A stretch of DNA of 15,529 bases from Eubacteriales Family XIII. Incertae Sedis bacterium (GCA_031281765.1 JAITEX010000032.1:1-15529); one strand, 5' to 3'; positions 1 through 6,781 are shown, counted from the stretch's first letter. Notes: generated from the sequence alone by a model not told the origin. Made by a program: numbers and translations.

Positions 1-1399
1 CCTCCTCCTTGCCCTTTTCGAAGAACTGCGCGGCCTCGTCCTTTTCCCCGATGTTCCCCGATATTTCCTCAAGCAGGCCGCCGCGCATCATCTCGTTCAT
101 GTCGCCCTTTGCGAGCGGAGGCCGCACTATCTCGGCGCGATGCGGTATCTCGAGCTTGCCCTCGGGCTGGTGTGGCATCGGGTAGATGTCCGAATGCAGG
201 TTCCACTCGAGCCACTTCACGTGATGGCGGCCGGGCTTGCCGAGTCCCTGCATGCCCATCAGTATGGATTGCAGGCGCGCGGGTTCGGTCGAGAAGGGGC
301 CGCGTATGCCGGGCCCGCCGTTGCCTATCGTAAAGCTCGTTACTTTACATGCCCAATCGCGCGCGAGGGCCTTTATCGTCCACGGCGGTACGCCGCATTT
401 TTCGCTCGCCCATTTCGGCGTCTTCGCGACGCCGTCCTTCGCCTTGCCGAGCACGTAATCGAAAAACTCGTCCGCGCCGGATGTATGCGTCCGGACATAT
501 TCCTTATCATAGCTATCCTCTGTCAGCCACACATAGGCGATGGCGAGCAGCAGGGCAGCGTCCGTATTCGGCAGCACGGGTATCCACTTGTCCGCCTGAT
601 AGCAGCCCGAATAATTCAGCGCCGGGTCCACATAGACGAACTTCAGGCCGAGGCTGTGCAGCCACTGGCTCAGGCGGCTTGCCATATAGCCGTCGAAACC
701 GACAGGCGTGACCTCGGGGTCGCCGCCCCAGAGCAGCAGCATCTCGGCGTGTTTCGCCACATCCGGCCAACAGTTGCCGGAGGGCTGCATCTCGCCGACG
801 GGTTCGCCGCCCCAGACATTCTTCGATCCCCAGGAATAGCCCTCCCAGCTGTCCATATTCCGCATTTGGACCGTATAGCCGCCGAGCAGCGAGAGCAGGC
901 GGTTCATGCAGCCGTGAGAGGGCGCGAGGTGCTTGCCCTCGCCGTGCATATCAGCTTCCGCGAGGACGGCCGACATGCCGTAGGCGTCGCGTATGCGCAG
1001 GAGCTCGTCCGCAATAAGCTGCGCGGCCTCGTCCCAACTGATGCGTTCATAGCGGCTCTTGCCGCGGTTTTGCGTATTGCGTTCGCCCTTCGGGTCCCAG
1101 TCGACGCGTTTCAGCGGGTAGCGGACGCGGTTTTCGGAGTAGACGCGCTTTTTATAGGACGTATAATACACGCCCGGAAGCGACCGGCGCGGAGGCGTAA
1201 AAGCGCGACCCCTTGCTTCAATCGACCAGGGGTTCAGGCTCTCCCAGTCGAAATCCTTGTCATAGTAATACGGCCTGATGCGCGTGATCTTCCCGTCGGC
1301 CCCGCTTTCAACGGAGGTCGGCAGGCCCGCGCGCGGCCCCATCAGGCTGGCGGCCTTCAGGGTCAGCTTATCGGCCTTAATATCAACCTTGGTTCCCAT
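1..1399 (-). CDS. Molybdopterin oxidoreductase, pyrogallol-phloroglucinol transhydroxylase-like large subunit (C-terminus outside window)
   Basis: The first 466 residues of a DMSO-reductase-superfamily enzyme that binds a bis-molybdopterin cofactor. It has no signal peptide or twin-arginine motif, so it is probably cytoplasmic. The N-terminal third follows the large subunit of Pelobacter transhydroxylase (AthL), compared from memory: WSIEARGRAFTPPR at 58-71, DPKGERN at 102-108, YERISWDEA at 117-125, DSWEG at 183-187 and DSYDKEYV at 295-302. The AthL molybdenum ligand Ser175 and active-site Asp174 and His144 correspond to Ser184, Asp183 and His152 here. No CxxC-type Fe-S motif occurs near the N-terminus, unlike formate dehydrogenase or acetylene hydratase. 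The region holding the AthL Tyr404 equivalent lies outside the window. The start at 1399 has AAGGAG 8 bases upstream. It follows the flavoenzyme gene by 61 bp and is probably in the same operon. Superfamily is certain; the transhydroxylase-like subgroup is likely. The reaction could be transhydroxylation, dehydroxylation or another hydroxylation-type reaction on a phenol. Confidence 0.88.
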   Translation of the reverse strand, partial: MGTKVDIKADKLTLKAASLMGPRAGLPTSVESGADGKITRIRPYYYDKDFDWESLNPWSIEARGRAFTPPRRSLPGVYYTSYKKRVYSENRVRYPLKRVDWDPKGERNTQNRGKSRYERISWDEAAQLIADELLRIRDAYGMSAVLAEADMHGEGKHLAPSHGCMNRLLSLLGGYTVQMRNMDSWEGYSWGSKNVWGGEPVGEMQPSGNCWPDVAKHAEMLLLWGGDPEVTPVGFDGYMASRLSQWLHSLGLKFVYVDPALNYSGCYQADKWIPVLPNTDAALLLAIAYVWLTEDSYDKEYVRTHTSGADEFFDYVLGKAKDGVAKTPKWASEKCGVPPWTIKALARDWACKVTSFTIGNGGPGIRGPFSTEPARLQSILMGMQGLGKPGRHHVKWLEWNLHSDIYPMPHQPEGKLEIPHRAEIVRPPLAKGDMNEMMRGGLLEEISGNIGEKDEAAQFFEKGKEE

Positions 1400-1422
1400 A
1401 CATAGTTCTCCTTATGTGACAC

Positions 1423-1450
1423 AGCCCGCGCGGGTCACCCCGCGCGGGCT
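1423..1450. other. Perfect 12-bp-stem hairpin between flavoenzyme and Mo-enzyme genes
   Basis: The arms AGCCCGCGCGGG and CCCGCGCGGGCT are exact reverse complements around a 4-base TCAC loop. It lies between the stop of the enoate-reductase-like gene and the ribosome binding site of the Mo-enzyme gene. Neither strand has a T-run after the stem, so it does not look like a standard intrinsic terminator. It may be an mRNA stability or processing element that changes expression of the two enzymes. Each arm contains the same CCCGCGCGGG palindrome seen in the promoter at 4593-4620. Confidence 0.75.
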
Positions 1451-1460
1451 TCGTTACCTG

Positions 1461-3476
1461 TCAGATATTGCTGGCCCTGTCGTACGCCGTGAAGTTCGCG
1501 TTCATGATGTGCTTTACCTCATAACAGTCGCCGACATAGTAGACGTCCGGTATCAGTTCAAAGAAACGGTCCGCCATCTCCTGATTCTTTTTCATGCCGA
1601 AAGCCTCGACGATGTAGTCCGCCTCGATGGTCTGCGTCTTCCAGTTCTTGTCCTCAATGACGACCTTGCCGCCGCTGACGGAGCGTACGAGGCTGCTGCC
1701 GATCAGACTGGCCTTGCCGCCCTCGACCATATCCGGGTCGCGCTCTTTCATCAGGTCGAAGCGGTTGTTCTTCAGCATAAAGAGCAGCATCCTGCGCGAG
1801 AGGTCGTGGCCGCCTAAGGCGAAATCCTCAAGCGGTATCATGTCGACGATGGTCACGTCGCAGCCCTTCATCGCGAGCGCAAGCGCCGATTCGCAGCCGG
1901 ACAGCCCGCCGCCGCAGACGACGACCTTGCTGCCGCCGGGAATCTCCTTGCGGCCCGAATCGACGTCGAGGACATTGTAGACGTTCTCTTCGTCAAGGCC
2001 AGGAATCGGCGGGCGCGCCGGCACGGAGCCGACCGCGACGACGATAGCGTCGGGTTTTTCAGCCATGACTATATCGGCCGTGGCTTCCGTATTCAGGCGG
2101 ATATTCTCCTCTCCGACGAGGCGCTTTGTCTCGCGATCTATCCATTCCGTGTAGAAAAGCATATCGTCCTTAAACGAGAGCTTGCTGATGGACGTCAGGT
2201 GGCCGCCGAGTTCGCCGCTTTTCTCAAACAGCACCACATCGTGGCCGCGCTGAACGAGGGTACGCGCGGCCTGGGTCCCCGCGACGCCGCCGCCGACGAC
2301 AACGACCTTTTTCTTTCTGTTGGCTTTCCAGACTTTGCTGTAGCGGAAGGTGCGCGCAAGCTGCGGGTTGACGGCGCAGTGGATATGCGTGCCGTAGCCG
2401 CCCGCGCACATCCAGCAGCGCAGGCAGGGCCGGATACGGTCGTCGAGACCGCGATAGCTCTTGTTCAGCATATCCGGGTCGGCGAGCAGGGCGCGCGCCA
2501 TGGATACGCCGTCGATGTCGCCCTTCGCGATGTATTCCTCGACCATATCGGCCGTAATCATGCCGCCCGCGACGCTGACCGGGATATTGATGTCCGGATG
2601 GTTCTTGATTTGGCTCGCAAACGGGACGTTCGCGCCCCTTTTGCGGAAGTAGGGCGGCATACTGTAGAAGCGGCCGAACTCCTCCACGATAAGGCCTGCG
2701 GACACGTTGACGATGTCGATGTACTGCTGCGCTTCAATCAGGAAGTCGATTACCTCGGGCGTGTGCATACCGTCGGGGAATATCTCGTCCCCCGAGATGC
2801 GCAGTTCGAGGATGAAGTCCGGTCCGACGGCTTCGCGCATCGCCTTCAGCAGTTTCAGCGGGAAGCGCCTGCGCCGCGCCGCGTCGCCGCCCCATTCGTC
2901 ATTGCGCGTATTCGTCCGCGGCGACAGGAACTGGGCGATAAGGTTGCCGTGCGCCCCGTGTATGAGGACCCCGTCAAACTTGCAGCGTTGCAGGCGCAGG
3001 GCGCAGTCCACAAAGGAGTTTATCACGTCGTCGATGTCCCTGTTGTCCATAACCTTGATATAGGCGGCCCTGTCGGGTATCGAGAAGTTTGACGGCGCTA
3101 TCGCGTACTCCGTCGTGATAAGCTCCGGGTCGGCGCCGCGGCCCGCGTGTACGAGTTCCACGGAAATCTTTGAGCCGTGCCGGTGCGCGGCCTCTGCTAT
3201 CATCACGAGGCCCGCGATCTTCCCTTCATCCGTCACATCGAGCTCGGCGCGATAGTCGACGGAATTTTTCTGGTCGACGGGCGTCGCGCCGAGATGGATA
3301 ATGGAGACGCCGGTTTCGGCCTGTTTCTCGACGAAGTCGATATAGCCCTGCGTCGGTTCACCGAGAGAGTTGGTCATATCGCAGACCATCGGCGAAAATT
3401 CCACGCGGCTGCGGTACTCCGTCGTACCGACCTTCAGCGGCGTGAAAAGGTGCTGGTACCTATTAAACGTTGCCAT
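1461..3476 (-). CDS. NADH:flavin oxidoreductase / 2-enoate (2,4-dienoyl-CoA) reductase-type Fe-S flavoprotein
   Basis: A complete 671-residue protein of the FadH / 2-enoate reductase / BaiCD-BaiH group, which reduces C=C bonds next to a carbonyl using NAD(P)H, FMN, a [4Fe-4S] cluster and FAD. An Old-Yellow-Enzyme TIM barrel occupies about residues 5-345, with HGAHG at 173-177, QFLSPRTNTRNDEWGG at 182-197 and SVAGGM at 301-306. The cluster cysteines are C351, C354, C357 and C367. A FAD Rossmann motif GGGVAG is at 395-400, an NAD(P)H motif GGGLSG at 522-527 and a C-terminal FAD contact YYVGDC at 646-651. The length is normal. AAGGAGG lies 8 bases before the start. Two points are odd: the cysteine spacing is Cx2Cx2Cx9C rather than the Cx2Cx3Cx11C of FadH, and Asn178 replaces the usual Tyr after HGAHG. 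The substrate is unknown; the adjacent SDR and Mo enzyme argue for a multi-step reductive pathway. Confidence 0.93.
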   Translation of the reverse strand: MATFNRYQHLFTPLKVGTTEYRSRVEFSPMVCDMTNSLGEPTQGYIDFVEKQAETGVSIIHLGATPVDQKNSVDYRAELDVTDEGKIAGLVMIAEAAHRHGSKISVELVHAGRGADPELITTEYAIAPSNFSIPDRAAYIKVMDNRDIDDVINSFVDCALRLQRCKFDGVLIHGAHGNLIAQFLSPRTNTRNDEWGGDAARRRRFPLKLLKAMREAVGPDFILELRISGDEIFPDGMHTPEVIDFLIEAQQYIDIVNVSAGLIVEEFGRFYSMPPYFRKRGANVPFASQIKNHPDINIPVSVAGGMITADMVEEYIAKGDIDGVSMARALLADPDMLNKSYRGLDDRIRPCLRCWMCAGGYGTHIHCAVNPQLARTFRYSKVWKANRKKKVVVVGGGVAGTQAARTLVQRGHDVVLFEKSGELGGHLTSISKLSFKDDMLFYTEWIDRETKRLVGEENIRLNTEATADIVMAEKPDAIVVAVGSVPARPPIPGLDEENVYNVLDVDSGRKEIPGGSKVVVCGGGLSGCESALALAMKGCDVTIVDMIPLEDFALGGHDLSRRMLLFMLKNNRFDLMKERDPDMVEGGKASLIGSSLVRSVSGGKVVIEDKNWKTQTIEADYIVEAFGMKKNQEMADRFFELIPDVYYVGDCYEVKHIMNANFTAYDRASNI

Positions 3477-3505
3477 ACATATTCCTCCTTCTTTTCATCC
3501 TTGTC

Positions 3506-3606
3506 TTTTTTGCGCTATGCTGCGTTACTCCTCGCGTCCGCTCACTTACGTACTTCAAGTACGCGCGTATCGCGAACGCTCGGTACGCCTTGCCTATCGC
3601 AAAAAA
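3506..3606. repeat. 101-bp symmetric imperfect inverted repeat
   Basis: The element begins TTTTTTGCG and ends CGCAAAAAA. Its exact centre is base 3556, flanked by the 7-bp perfect arms CGTACTT (3549-3555) and AAGTACG (3557-3563). The arms between centre and ends pair only in part. It fills most of the gap between the SDR and enoate-reductase genes. The layout resembles a small interspersed intergenic repeat, but only one copy is visible here, so multiplicity is not shown. Confidence 0.6.
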
Positions 3607-3624
3607 TCCTGCGGAGGCAAGGCG
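3586..3624. other. 10-bp inverted repeat downstream of SDR stop
   Basis: CGCCTTGCCT (3586-3595) and AGGCAAGGCG (3615-3624) are exact reverse complements with a 19-base loop containing AAAAAA/TTTTTT. It lies directly downstream of the SDR stop codon and overlaps the right arm of the 101-bp repeat. It could slow or partly terminate SDR transcription before the flavoenzyme gene. The long loop makes a classical terminator unlikely. Confidence 0.4.
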
Positions 3625-3636
3625 CACGCATACTGC

Positions 3637-4452
3637 TTAGTTTACCGTCAGCAGCCCTCCGTCGAACGGGATGTTCGCGCCCGTTATCATCGCGCCCGCG
3701 GGGGACGAGAGATAGACGCAGAACGCGCCGACTTCAATCGGCTCGCCGAAACGGTGGGACGGCAGATCTTCTTCGATTTGTTTAATAAAGCTCGGCGGCA
3801 AATCCTTGTCGAGATCCGAATGGATCGGGCCGGGCTGAATGGAATTGACGCGGATGCCGTAGTCGCCGAGCGTCAGGGCGAGGTAGCGCGAGAAGATGTC
3901 CACGCCGGCCTTCGAGGCATTGTACGGCGAATTGTGGTGTTCCTTCGAGCCGGAAACGCGCAGGGCCCCGACGGACGAAATGTTGATAATGGTCCCGCCC
4001 TTGCCCGCGGCCTTCATGCCCGGCGCGATTTCGCTGACGACGTTCGCGACGCCGTGCAGGTTGGTATTGATGATACGGTGCCATTCCGAGAGGCCCTTTT
4101 CGGCATCGAGGAAATCCGTTGTCGTGGCGATGCCCGCATTGTTCACGAGGACGTCCACATGGTCGTAGAACTCAAACACCTTCTTCGCGGCGGCTTTGAC
4201 GCTCTCGAGGTCGGAGATGTCGCACTGGTAGCAGTCATAGCGCTTGCCGTACTGCGCGAAACCGTCTATAACGGCCTTGCCTGATTCATAGTTGCGGCAG
4301 AGGACCACCACATTGGCGCCGCTCTGCGCGAACGCGGTCGAGATGCCGAGGCCGATGCCGCGGTTGCCGCCCGTCACGACGACGTTTTTCCCCGCGACGT
4401 CATACGCGCCCGTCATGTTGGCGATGGGGGTGTTCTTGAGGAATTCGGACAT
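3637..4452 (-). CDS. Short-chain dehydrogenase/reductase (SDR), classical type
   Basis: A complete 271-residue NAD(P)-dependent oxidoreductase of the classical SDR family, which interconverts ketones and alcohols. The cofactor motif TGGNRGIG is at 27-34, CDIS at 77-80, NNAG at 104-107, a helix Asn at 131, ISS at 158-160, catalytic Tyr177 and Lys181 in YNASK, and the C-terminal strand PFDGG at 262-266. The length is usual and a GGAAGG site precedes the ATG. It is the first gene after the promoter at 4593-4620 and is followed on the same strand by the enoate-reductase-like and Mo-enzyme genes. General similarity is to 3-oxoacyl-ACP reductase or gluconate 5-dehydrogenase-like SDRs. Phloroglucinol reductases are also SDRs, so a ring-reducing role beside a transhydroxylase-like enzyme is possible but not shown by the sequence. 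Confidence 0.93.
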   Translation of the reverse strand: MSEFLKNTPIANMTGAYDVAGKNVVVTGGNRGIGLGISTAFAQSGANVVVLCRNYESGKAVIDGFAQYGKRYDCYQCDISDLESVKAAAKKVFEFYDHVDVLVNNAGIATTTDFLDAEKGLSEWHRIINTNLHGVANVVSEIAPGMKAAGKGGTIINISSVGALRVSGSKEHHNSPYNASKAGVDIFSRYLALTLGDYGIRVNSIQPGPIHSDLDKDLPPSFIKQIEEDLPSHRFGEPIEVGAFCVYLSSPAGAMITGANIPFDGGLLTVN

Positions 4453-4592
4453 AGTTTACCTTCCTTTCATTGTATATGAGGTTGTAAAATGGTTTTTTTT
4501 AACGACCCTCCCGCAACGCTGCGCCGAAGCGCCGTAACGGAAATCGCCTACACAAAAGGTACGGCTGAACGCCGAAGATGTTCTATACTATT

Positions 4593-4620
4593 ATTATAAT
4601 TGCCCGCGCGGGAATGTCCA
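4593..4620 (-). promoter_or_regulatory. Sigma-70-type promoter of the SDR/flavoenzyme/Mo-enzyme genes, with palindrome in the spacer
   Basis: On the minus strand a -35 TGGACA (4615-4620) and -10 TATAAT (4593-4598) are 16 bp apart. The spacer holds the perfect 10-bp palindrome CCCGCGCGGG (4603-4612), a position where a repressor or a MerR-like activator could act. A leader of about 135 bases follows before the SDR start. The same palindrome forms both arms of the hairpin at 1423-1450. Binding by a regulator is inferred, not seen. Confidence 0.6.
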
Positions 4621-4632
4621 TATGTTTTGCGC

Positions 4633-4652
4633 AAAAAAGTTGCCCCGGGAAC
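4633..4652 (-). terminator. Possible weak terminator of the alpha/beta-hydrolase gene
   Basis: On the minus strand an imperfect short stem (GTTCCCGGGGCAAC) is followed directly by TTTTTT, 18 bases after the hydrolase stop codon. Pairing needs a bulge, so support is weak. It would separate the hydrolase transcript from the SDR promoter just downstream. Confidence 0.3.
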
Positions 4653-4670
4653 ATGATTTTGAGGTCTCAC

Positions 4671-5327
4671 TTATACCAAAACGGAATAGCGGTTTTCTAT
4701 GTATTCCATGGCGGCTTCGAACCAACCGGGGGTTGTGGCAGGGTCGCCGTGACGTCCCGCTTCAAATTTCGTGAAGTGGACGCGCGCGCCTGCGGCTTCG
4801 AGCAGCTTCACGAAGGCGGGTGAGCTTTCATACGGGACCATCTCGTCTGTGGTCGAGTGCCAGATATGTATGGGCAGGTTTTTCGCGCGGTCCGGCAGGC
4901 CGTATTCCCGTACCTGAGCCGGAATATCGAAGGCCGCGCGCGCCGCGTTGTCAACTTGATAGCTTGACCCGAGCTGCAGCATGGGGTAGGAGAGCATCAG
5001 GGCGTCCGGCAGGGGAACGTCATCGCCCATTGCATGAGTCAGGCAATAGCCCGCCGCGAGATGGCCGCCTGCGGAGAATCCCGCGAGTATAATGAACCCG
5101 TCAGGCCCCGCCCCGGCGCGGGCCTGAGCGAGAGCGTCCGCAAGTTCGCGCGCCGGCTCGAAGTCCGCAAACCCGCGTCCCGTAAAGACAGCGCGGGCGC
5201 CGGTAGCATAGGAGAGGACGCACGCGTCATAGCCGCGCTCCGCAAACCTGCGGGCGACGGGTTCCCCCTCGTTCGTACCGATAAGTTGATAGCCCCCACC
5301 GGGGCAGATAAGCGCTTTCTTCTTCAT
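4671..5327 (-). CDS. Alpha/beta-hydrolase, carboxylesterase/acetylesterase-like
   Basis: A complete 218-residue single-domain alpha/beta-hydrolase without signal peptide. The oxyanion loop PGGGY is at 9-13, the nucleophile elbow GFSAG at 83-87 (Ser85), the acid is Asp161 in STTDEMVPYE and the base is His193 in GRHGD. This is the arrangement of BD-FAE/xylan-esterase-like or peptidase-S9-like small esterases, which cleave acyl esters. The substrate cannot be read from the sequence. It is transcribed in the same direction as the SDR cluster but separated by 218 bp and a promoter, so it is a separate unit that may be functionally linked, for example by releasing a phenolic acid from an ester. An AAGGGA site precedes the start. 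It is divergent from the metal-uptake operon, with only 75 bp between the starts. Confidence 0.88.
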   Translation of the reverse strand: MKKKALICPGGGYQLIGTNEGEPVARRFAERGYDACVLSYATGARAVFTGRGFADFEPARELADALAQARAGAGPDGFIILAGFSAGGHLAAGYCLTHAMGDDVPLPDALMLSYPMLQLGSSYQVDNAARAAFDIPAQVREYGLPDRAKNLPIHIWHSTTDEMVPYESSPAFVKLLEAAGARVHFTKFEAGRHGDPATTPGWFEAAMEYIENRYSVLV

Positions 5328-5354
5328 AAGTATCCCTTTTCGTCGATGAAAGTT

Positions 5355-5384
5355 TTGTAAAACAAGACCCTCTTATTATATAAT
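5355..5384 (+). promoter_or_regulatory. Promoter of the metal-uptake operon
   Basis: TTGTAA (5355-5360) and TATAAT (5379-5384) are 18 bp apart, followed by AAGGAG (5391-5396) and the ATG at 5403. The -10 region is nearly self-complementary: a minus-strand TATAAT occupies 5375-5380 and could serve the divergent hydrolase, although no good minus-strand -35 is visible. Confidence 0.65.
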
Positions 5385-5393
5385 AGTAATAAG
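5372..5393. promoter_or_regulatory. Candidate operator: 7-8-7 inverted repeat over the -10 element
   Basis: CTTATTA (5372-5378) and TAATAAG (5387-5393) are exact reverse complements separated by 8 bases that contain the -10 TATAAT of the metal-uptake operon. A repressor bound here would block the promoter and perhaps the divergent hydrolase promoter. It does not match the B. subtilis Zur or AdcR consensus as recalled, so the regulator is unknown. Confidence 0.45.
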
Positions 5394-5402
5394 GAGTAGT
5401 GG

Positions 5403-5762
5403 ATGCAGAGTAAAGCGATAAACTTTATAAAACCTCTCGTTGCGAAAAGCGGAGAGAGAGGGCGGCCTCTCATGCGGACGGCGGCCTTATCGGTGTGCGT
5501 CCTCTTTATCGCCGCCACGCTGTTTTCGACGATGTATATCTCGTCCAACCTGAATCACACCCACAACCAGCACGGGCCGAAAGGCTGCTGTTCCACCTGT
5601 ATGCATATGCAGCAGGCCGCGAACCTGTCGAAAACGCTGACGGTTGCGGCTGCGATCGCCGTTCTGTGCGGTCTGTCCGGCGTGCTCTTTACGCTGAAGC
5701 CCGCGTATTCGCGTTTCGACTTTTCCACGCTCATCACCTGTAAAGTACGATTGAATTATTGA
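5403..5762 (+). CDS. Small two-helix membrane protein with His/Cys-rich external loop, metal-uptake operon
   Basis: A 119-residue protein with predicted membrane segments at about 26-48 and 78-99. The loop between them is dense in possible metal ligands: His52, His54, His57, Cys62, Cys63, Cys66 and His68. The basic N-terminus (residues 1-25) favours a cytoplasmic N-terminus, which would place the loop outside. No named family is recognised with certainty. Small membrane proteins with an HxC/CxxC-type loop are known beside zinc ABC transporters in Clostridia, and this is the first gene of such an operon, 52 bp before the znuA-like gene with no terminator between. A role in capturing or sensing extracellular zinc is inferred. 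AAGGAG lies 6 bases before the start. It is too short and lacks the domains to be the transporter itself. Confidence 0.8.
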   Translation: MQSKAINFIKPLVAKSGERGRPLMRTAALSVCVLFIAATLFSTMYISSNLNHTHNQHGPKGCCSTCMHMQQAANLSKTLTVAAAIAVLCGLSGVLFTLKPAYSRFDFSTLITCKVRLNY

Positions 5763-5814
5763 AAAAGCTTCCGATATTTCGTTAGAGCAAGAATCACGGA
5801 GGTTAATAATTGAT

Positions 5815-6780
5815 ATGAAAAAAATAGCTATAGTAGCAATCACGCTGCTTGTCGGCGTGCTTGTGCTTGCCGGTTGCGGCCAGCAAAGCGAATCCGAGGA
5901 TACCGGCAAAGACGGTAAAATCAACGTAGTTACGACAATTTTCCCGCCCTATGATTTTGCGCGCGCGGTTGCGGGCGATAAGGCGGATATACATATGCTG
6001 CTGCCGCCTGCGTCTGAGAGCCATTCCTATGAGCCGACGCCGCAGGACATTATCACCATTCAAAATTGCGACGTGTTTATCTACGGCGGCGGGGAATCCG
6101 ACGAGTGGGTGGAGGGCGTCCTTGAGTCCATGGATACGTCCAAGATGAAAATTATCACGATGATAGACTGCGTGGAAGTGGTCGAGGAGGAAATCGTTGA
6201 TGGCATGGAGGAAGAGGAAGAAGAAGCTGCGGAGGGCGGCGAGGAAGAGCCCGAATATGACGAGCACGTCTGGACTTCCCCGCGCAATGCCAAACTGATA
6301 GTGCAGAAGATTGCCGACGCCTTCTCCGAGGTTGACGCGGCTAACGCCGGGACCTATGAGGCGAATGCCGCTACCTATGAAGCGGAACTTGACGAACTCG
6401 ACGCTCAGTTCAAGGCCGTCGTTGACGGCGGCGTACGGAAAACGATAGTGTTCGGAGACCGTTTCCCGTTCCGTTACTTTGCGGACGCCTACGGGCTTGA
6501 CTATTATGCCGCTTTCCCCGGCTGCTCTACGGAAACCGAGGCGAGCGCGGCGACGGTCAAGTTTCTTATTGACAAGGTGAACGAGGAGAAGATTCCCGTA
6601 GTATTCCATATCGAACTTGCGAATGAAAAGATGGCGGAGACCATCAGTGAAGCCACCGGCGCGAAAGTCTCGCTGCTCCATGCCGCTCACAACATCACGA
6701 AAGATGACTTCGAGGCGGGCAGGACCTATGTTGACATCATGACGGATAATGTATCCGCATTAAAGGAGGCGCTGTCGTAA
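5815..6780 (+). CDS. znuA: Metal ABC transporter substrate-binding lipoprotein, ZnuA/AdcA/TroA-like
   Basis: A 321-residue cluster A-I binding protein that captures a divalent metal, probably zinc, and hands it to the permease. The signal peptide ends in the lipobox LAGC with Cys21 as the lipidation site. The first ligand is likely His70 in ESHSYEP and the second His151 in DEHVWTSP. Between them lies a strongly acidic loop (about 122-150, many Glu) in place of the His-rich loop of many ZnuA proteins. The usual third His before the AF-YF stretch is absent: FGDRFPFRYFADAYGL at 213-228 has Gly/Asp there, so another residue such as Asp215 or His265 may serve. GGAGG lies 12 bases before the ATG. 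It is followed by the ATPase gene after one base. Zinc is the best guess; manganese is possible. Confidence 0.93.
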   Translation: MKKIAIVAITLLVGVLVLAGCGQQSESEDTGKDGKINVVTTIFPPYDFARAVAGDKADIHMLLPPASESHSYEPTPQDIITIQNCDVFIYGGGESDEWVEGVLESMDTSKMKIITMIDCVEVVEEEIVDGMEEEEEEAAEGGEEEPEYDEHVWTSPRNAKLIVQKIADAFSEVDAANAGTYEANAATYEAELDELDAQFKAVVDGGVRKTIVFGDRFPFRYFADAYGLDYYAAFPGCSTETEASAATVKFLIDKVNEEKIPVVFHIELANEKMAETISEATGAKVSLLHAAHNITKDDFEAGRTYVDIMTDNVSALKEALS

Positions 6781-6781
6781 T

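Noticed and set aside
140..1405. 421-codon open frame on the plus strand
   Set aside because: It is antisense to the Mo-enzyme gene, has no recognisable domain or ribosome site, and such long shadows are common in GC-rich DNA. The minus-strand frame has clear family motifs.
1423..1450. Hairpin as a rho-independent terminator
   Set aside because: There is no T-tract on either strand after the stem, so it is reported as an intercistronic hairpin instead.
2199..3092. 297-codon plus-strand frame, and a 304-codon frame at 3370-4284
   Set aside because: Both are antisense to the flavoenzyme and SDR genes, rich in Arg/Ala/Val/Asp without domain pattern, and the second crosses a gene boundary.
5803..6690. 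295-codon minus-strand frame
   Set aside because: It is the mirror of the znuA-like gene, which has a lipobox, metal-binding motifs and operon context.
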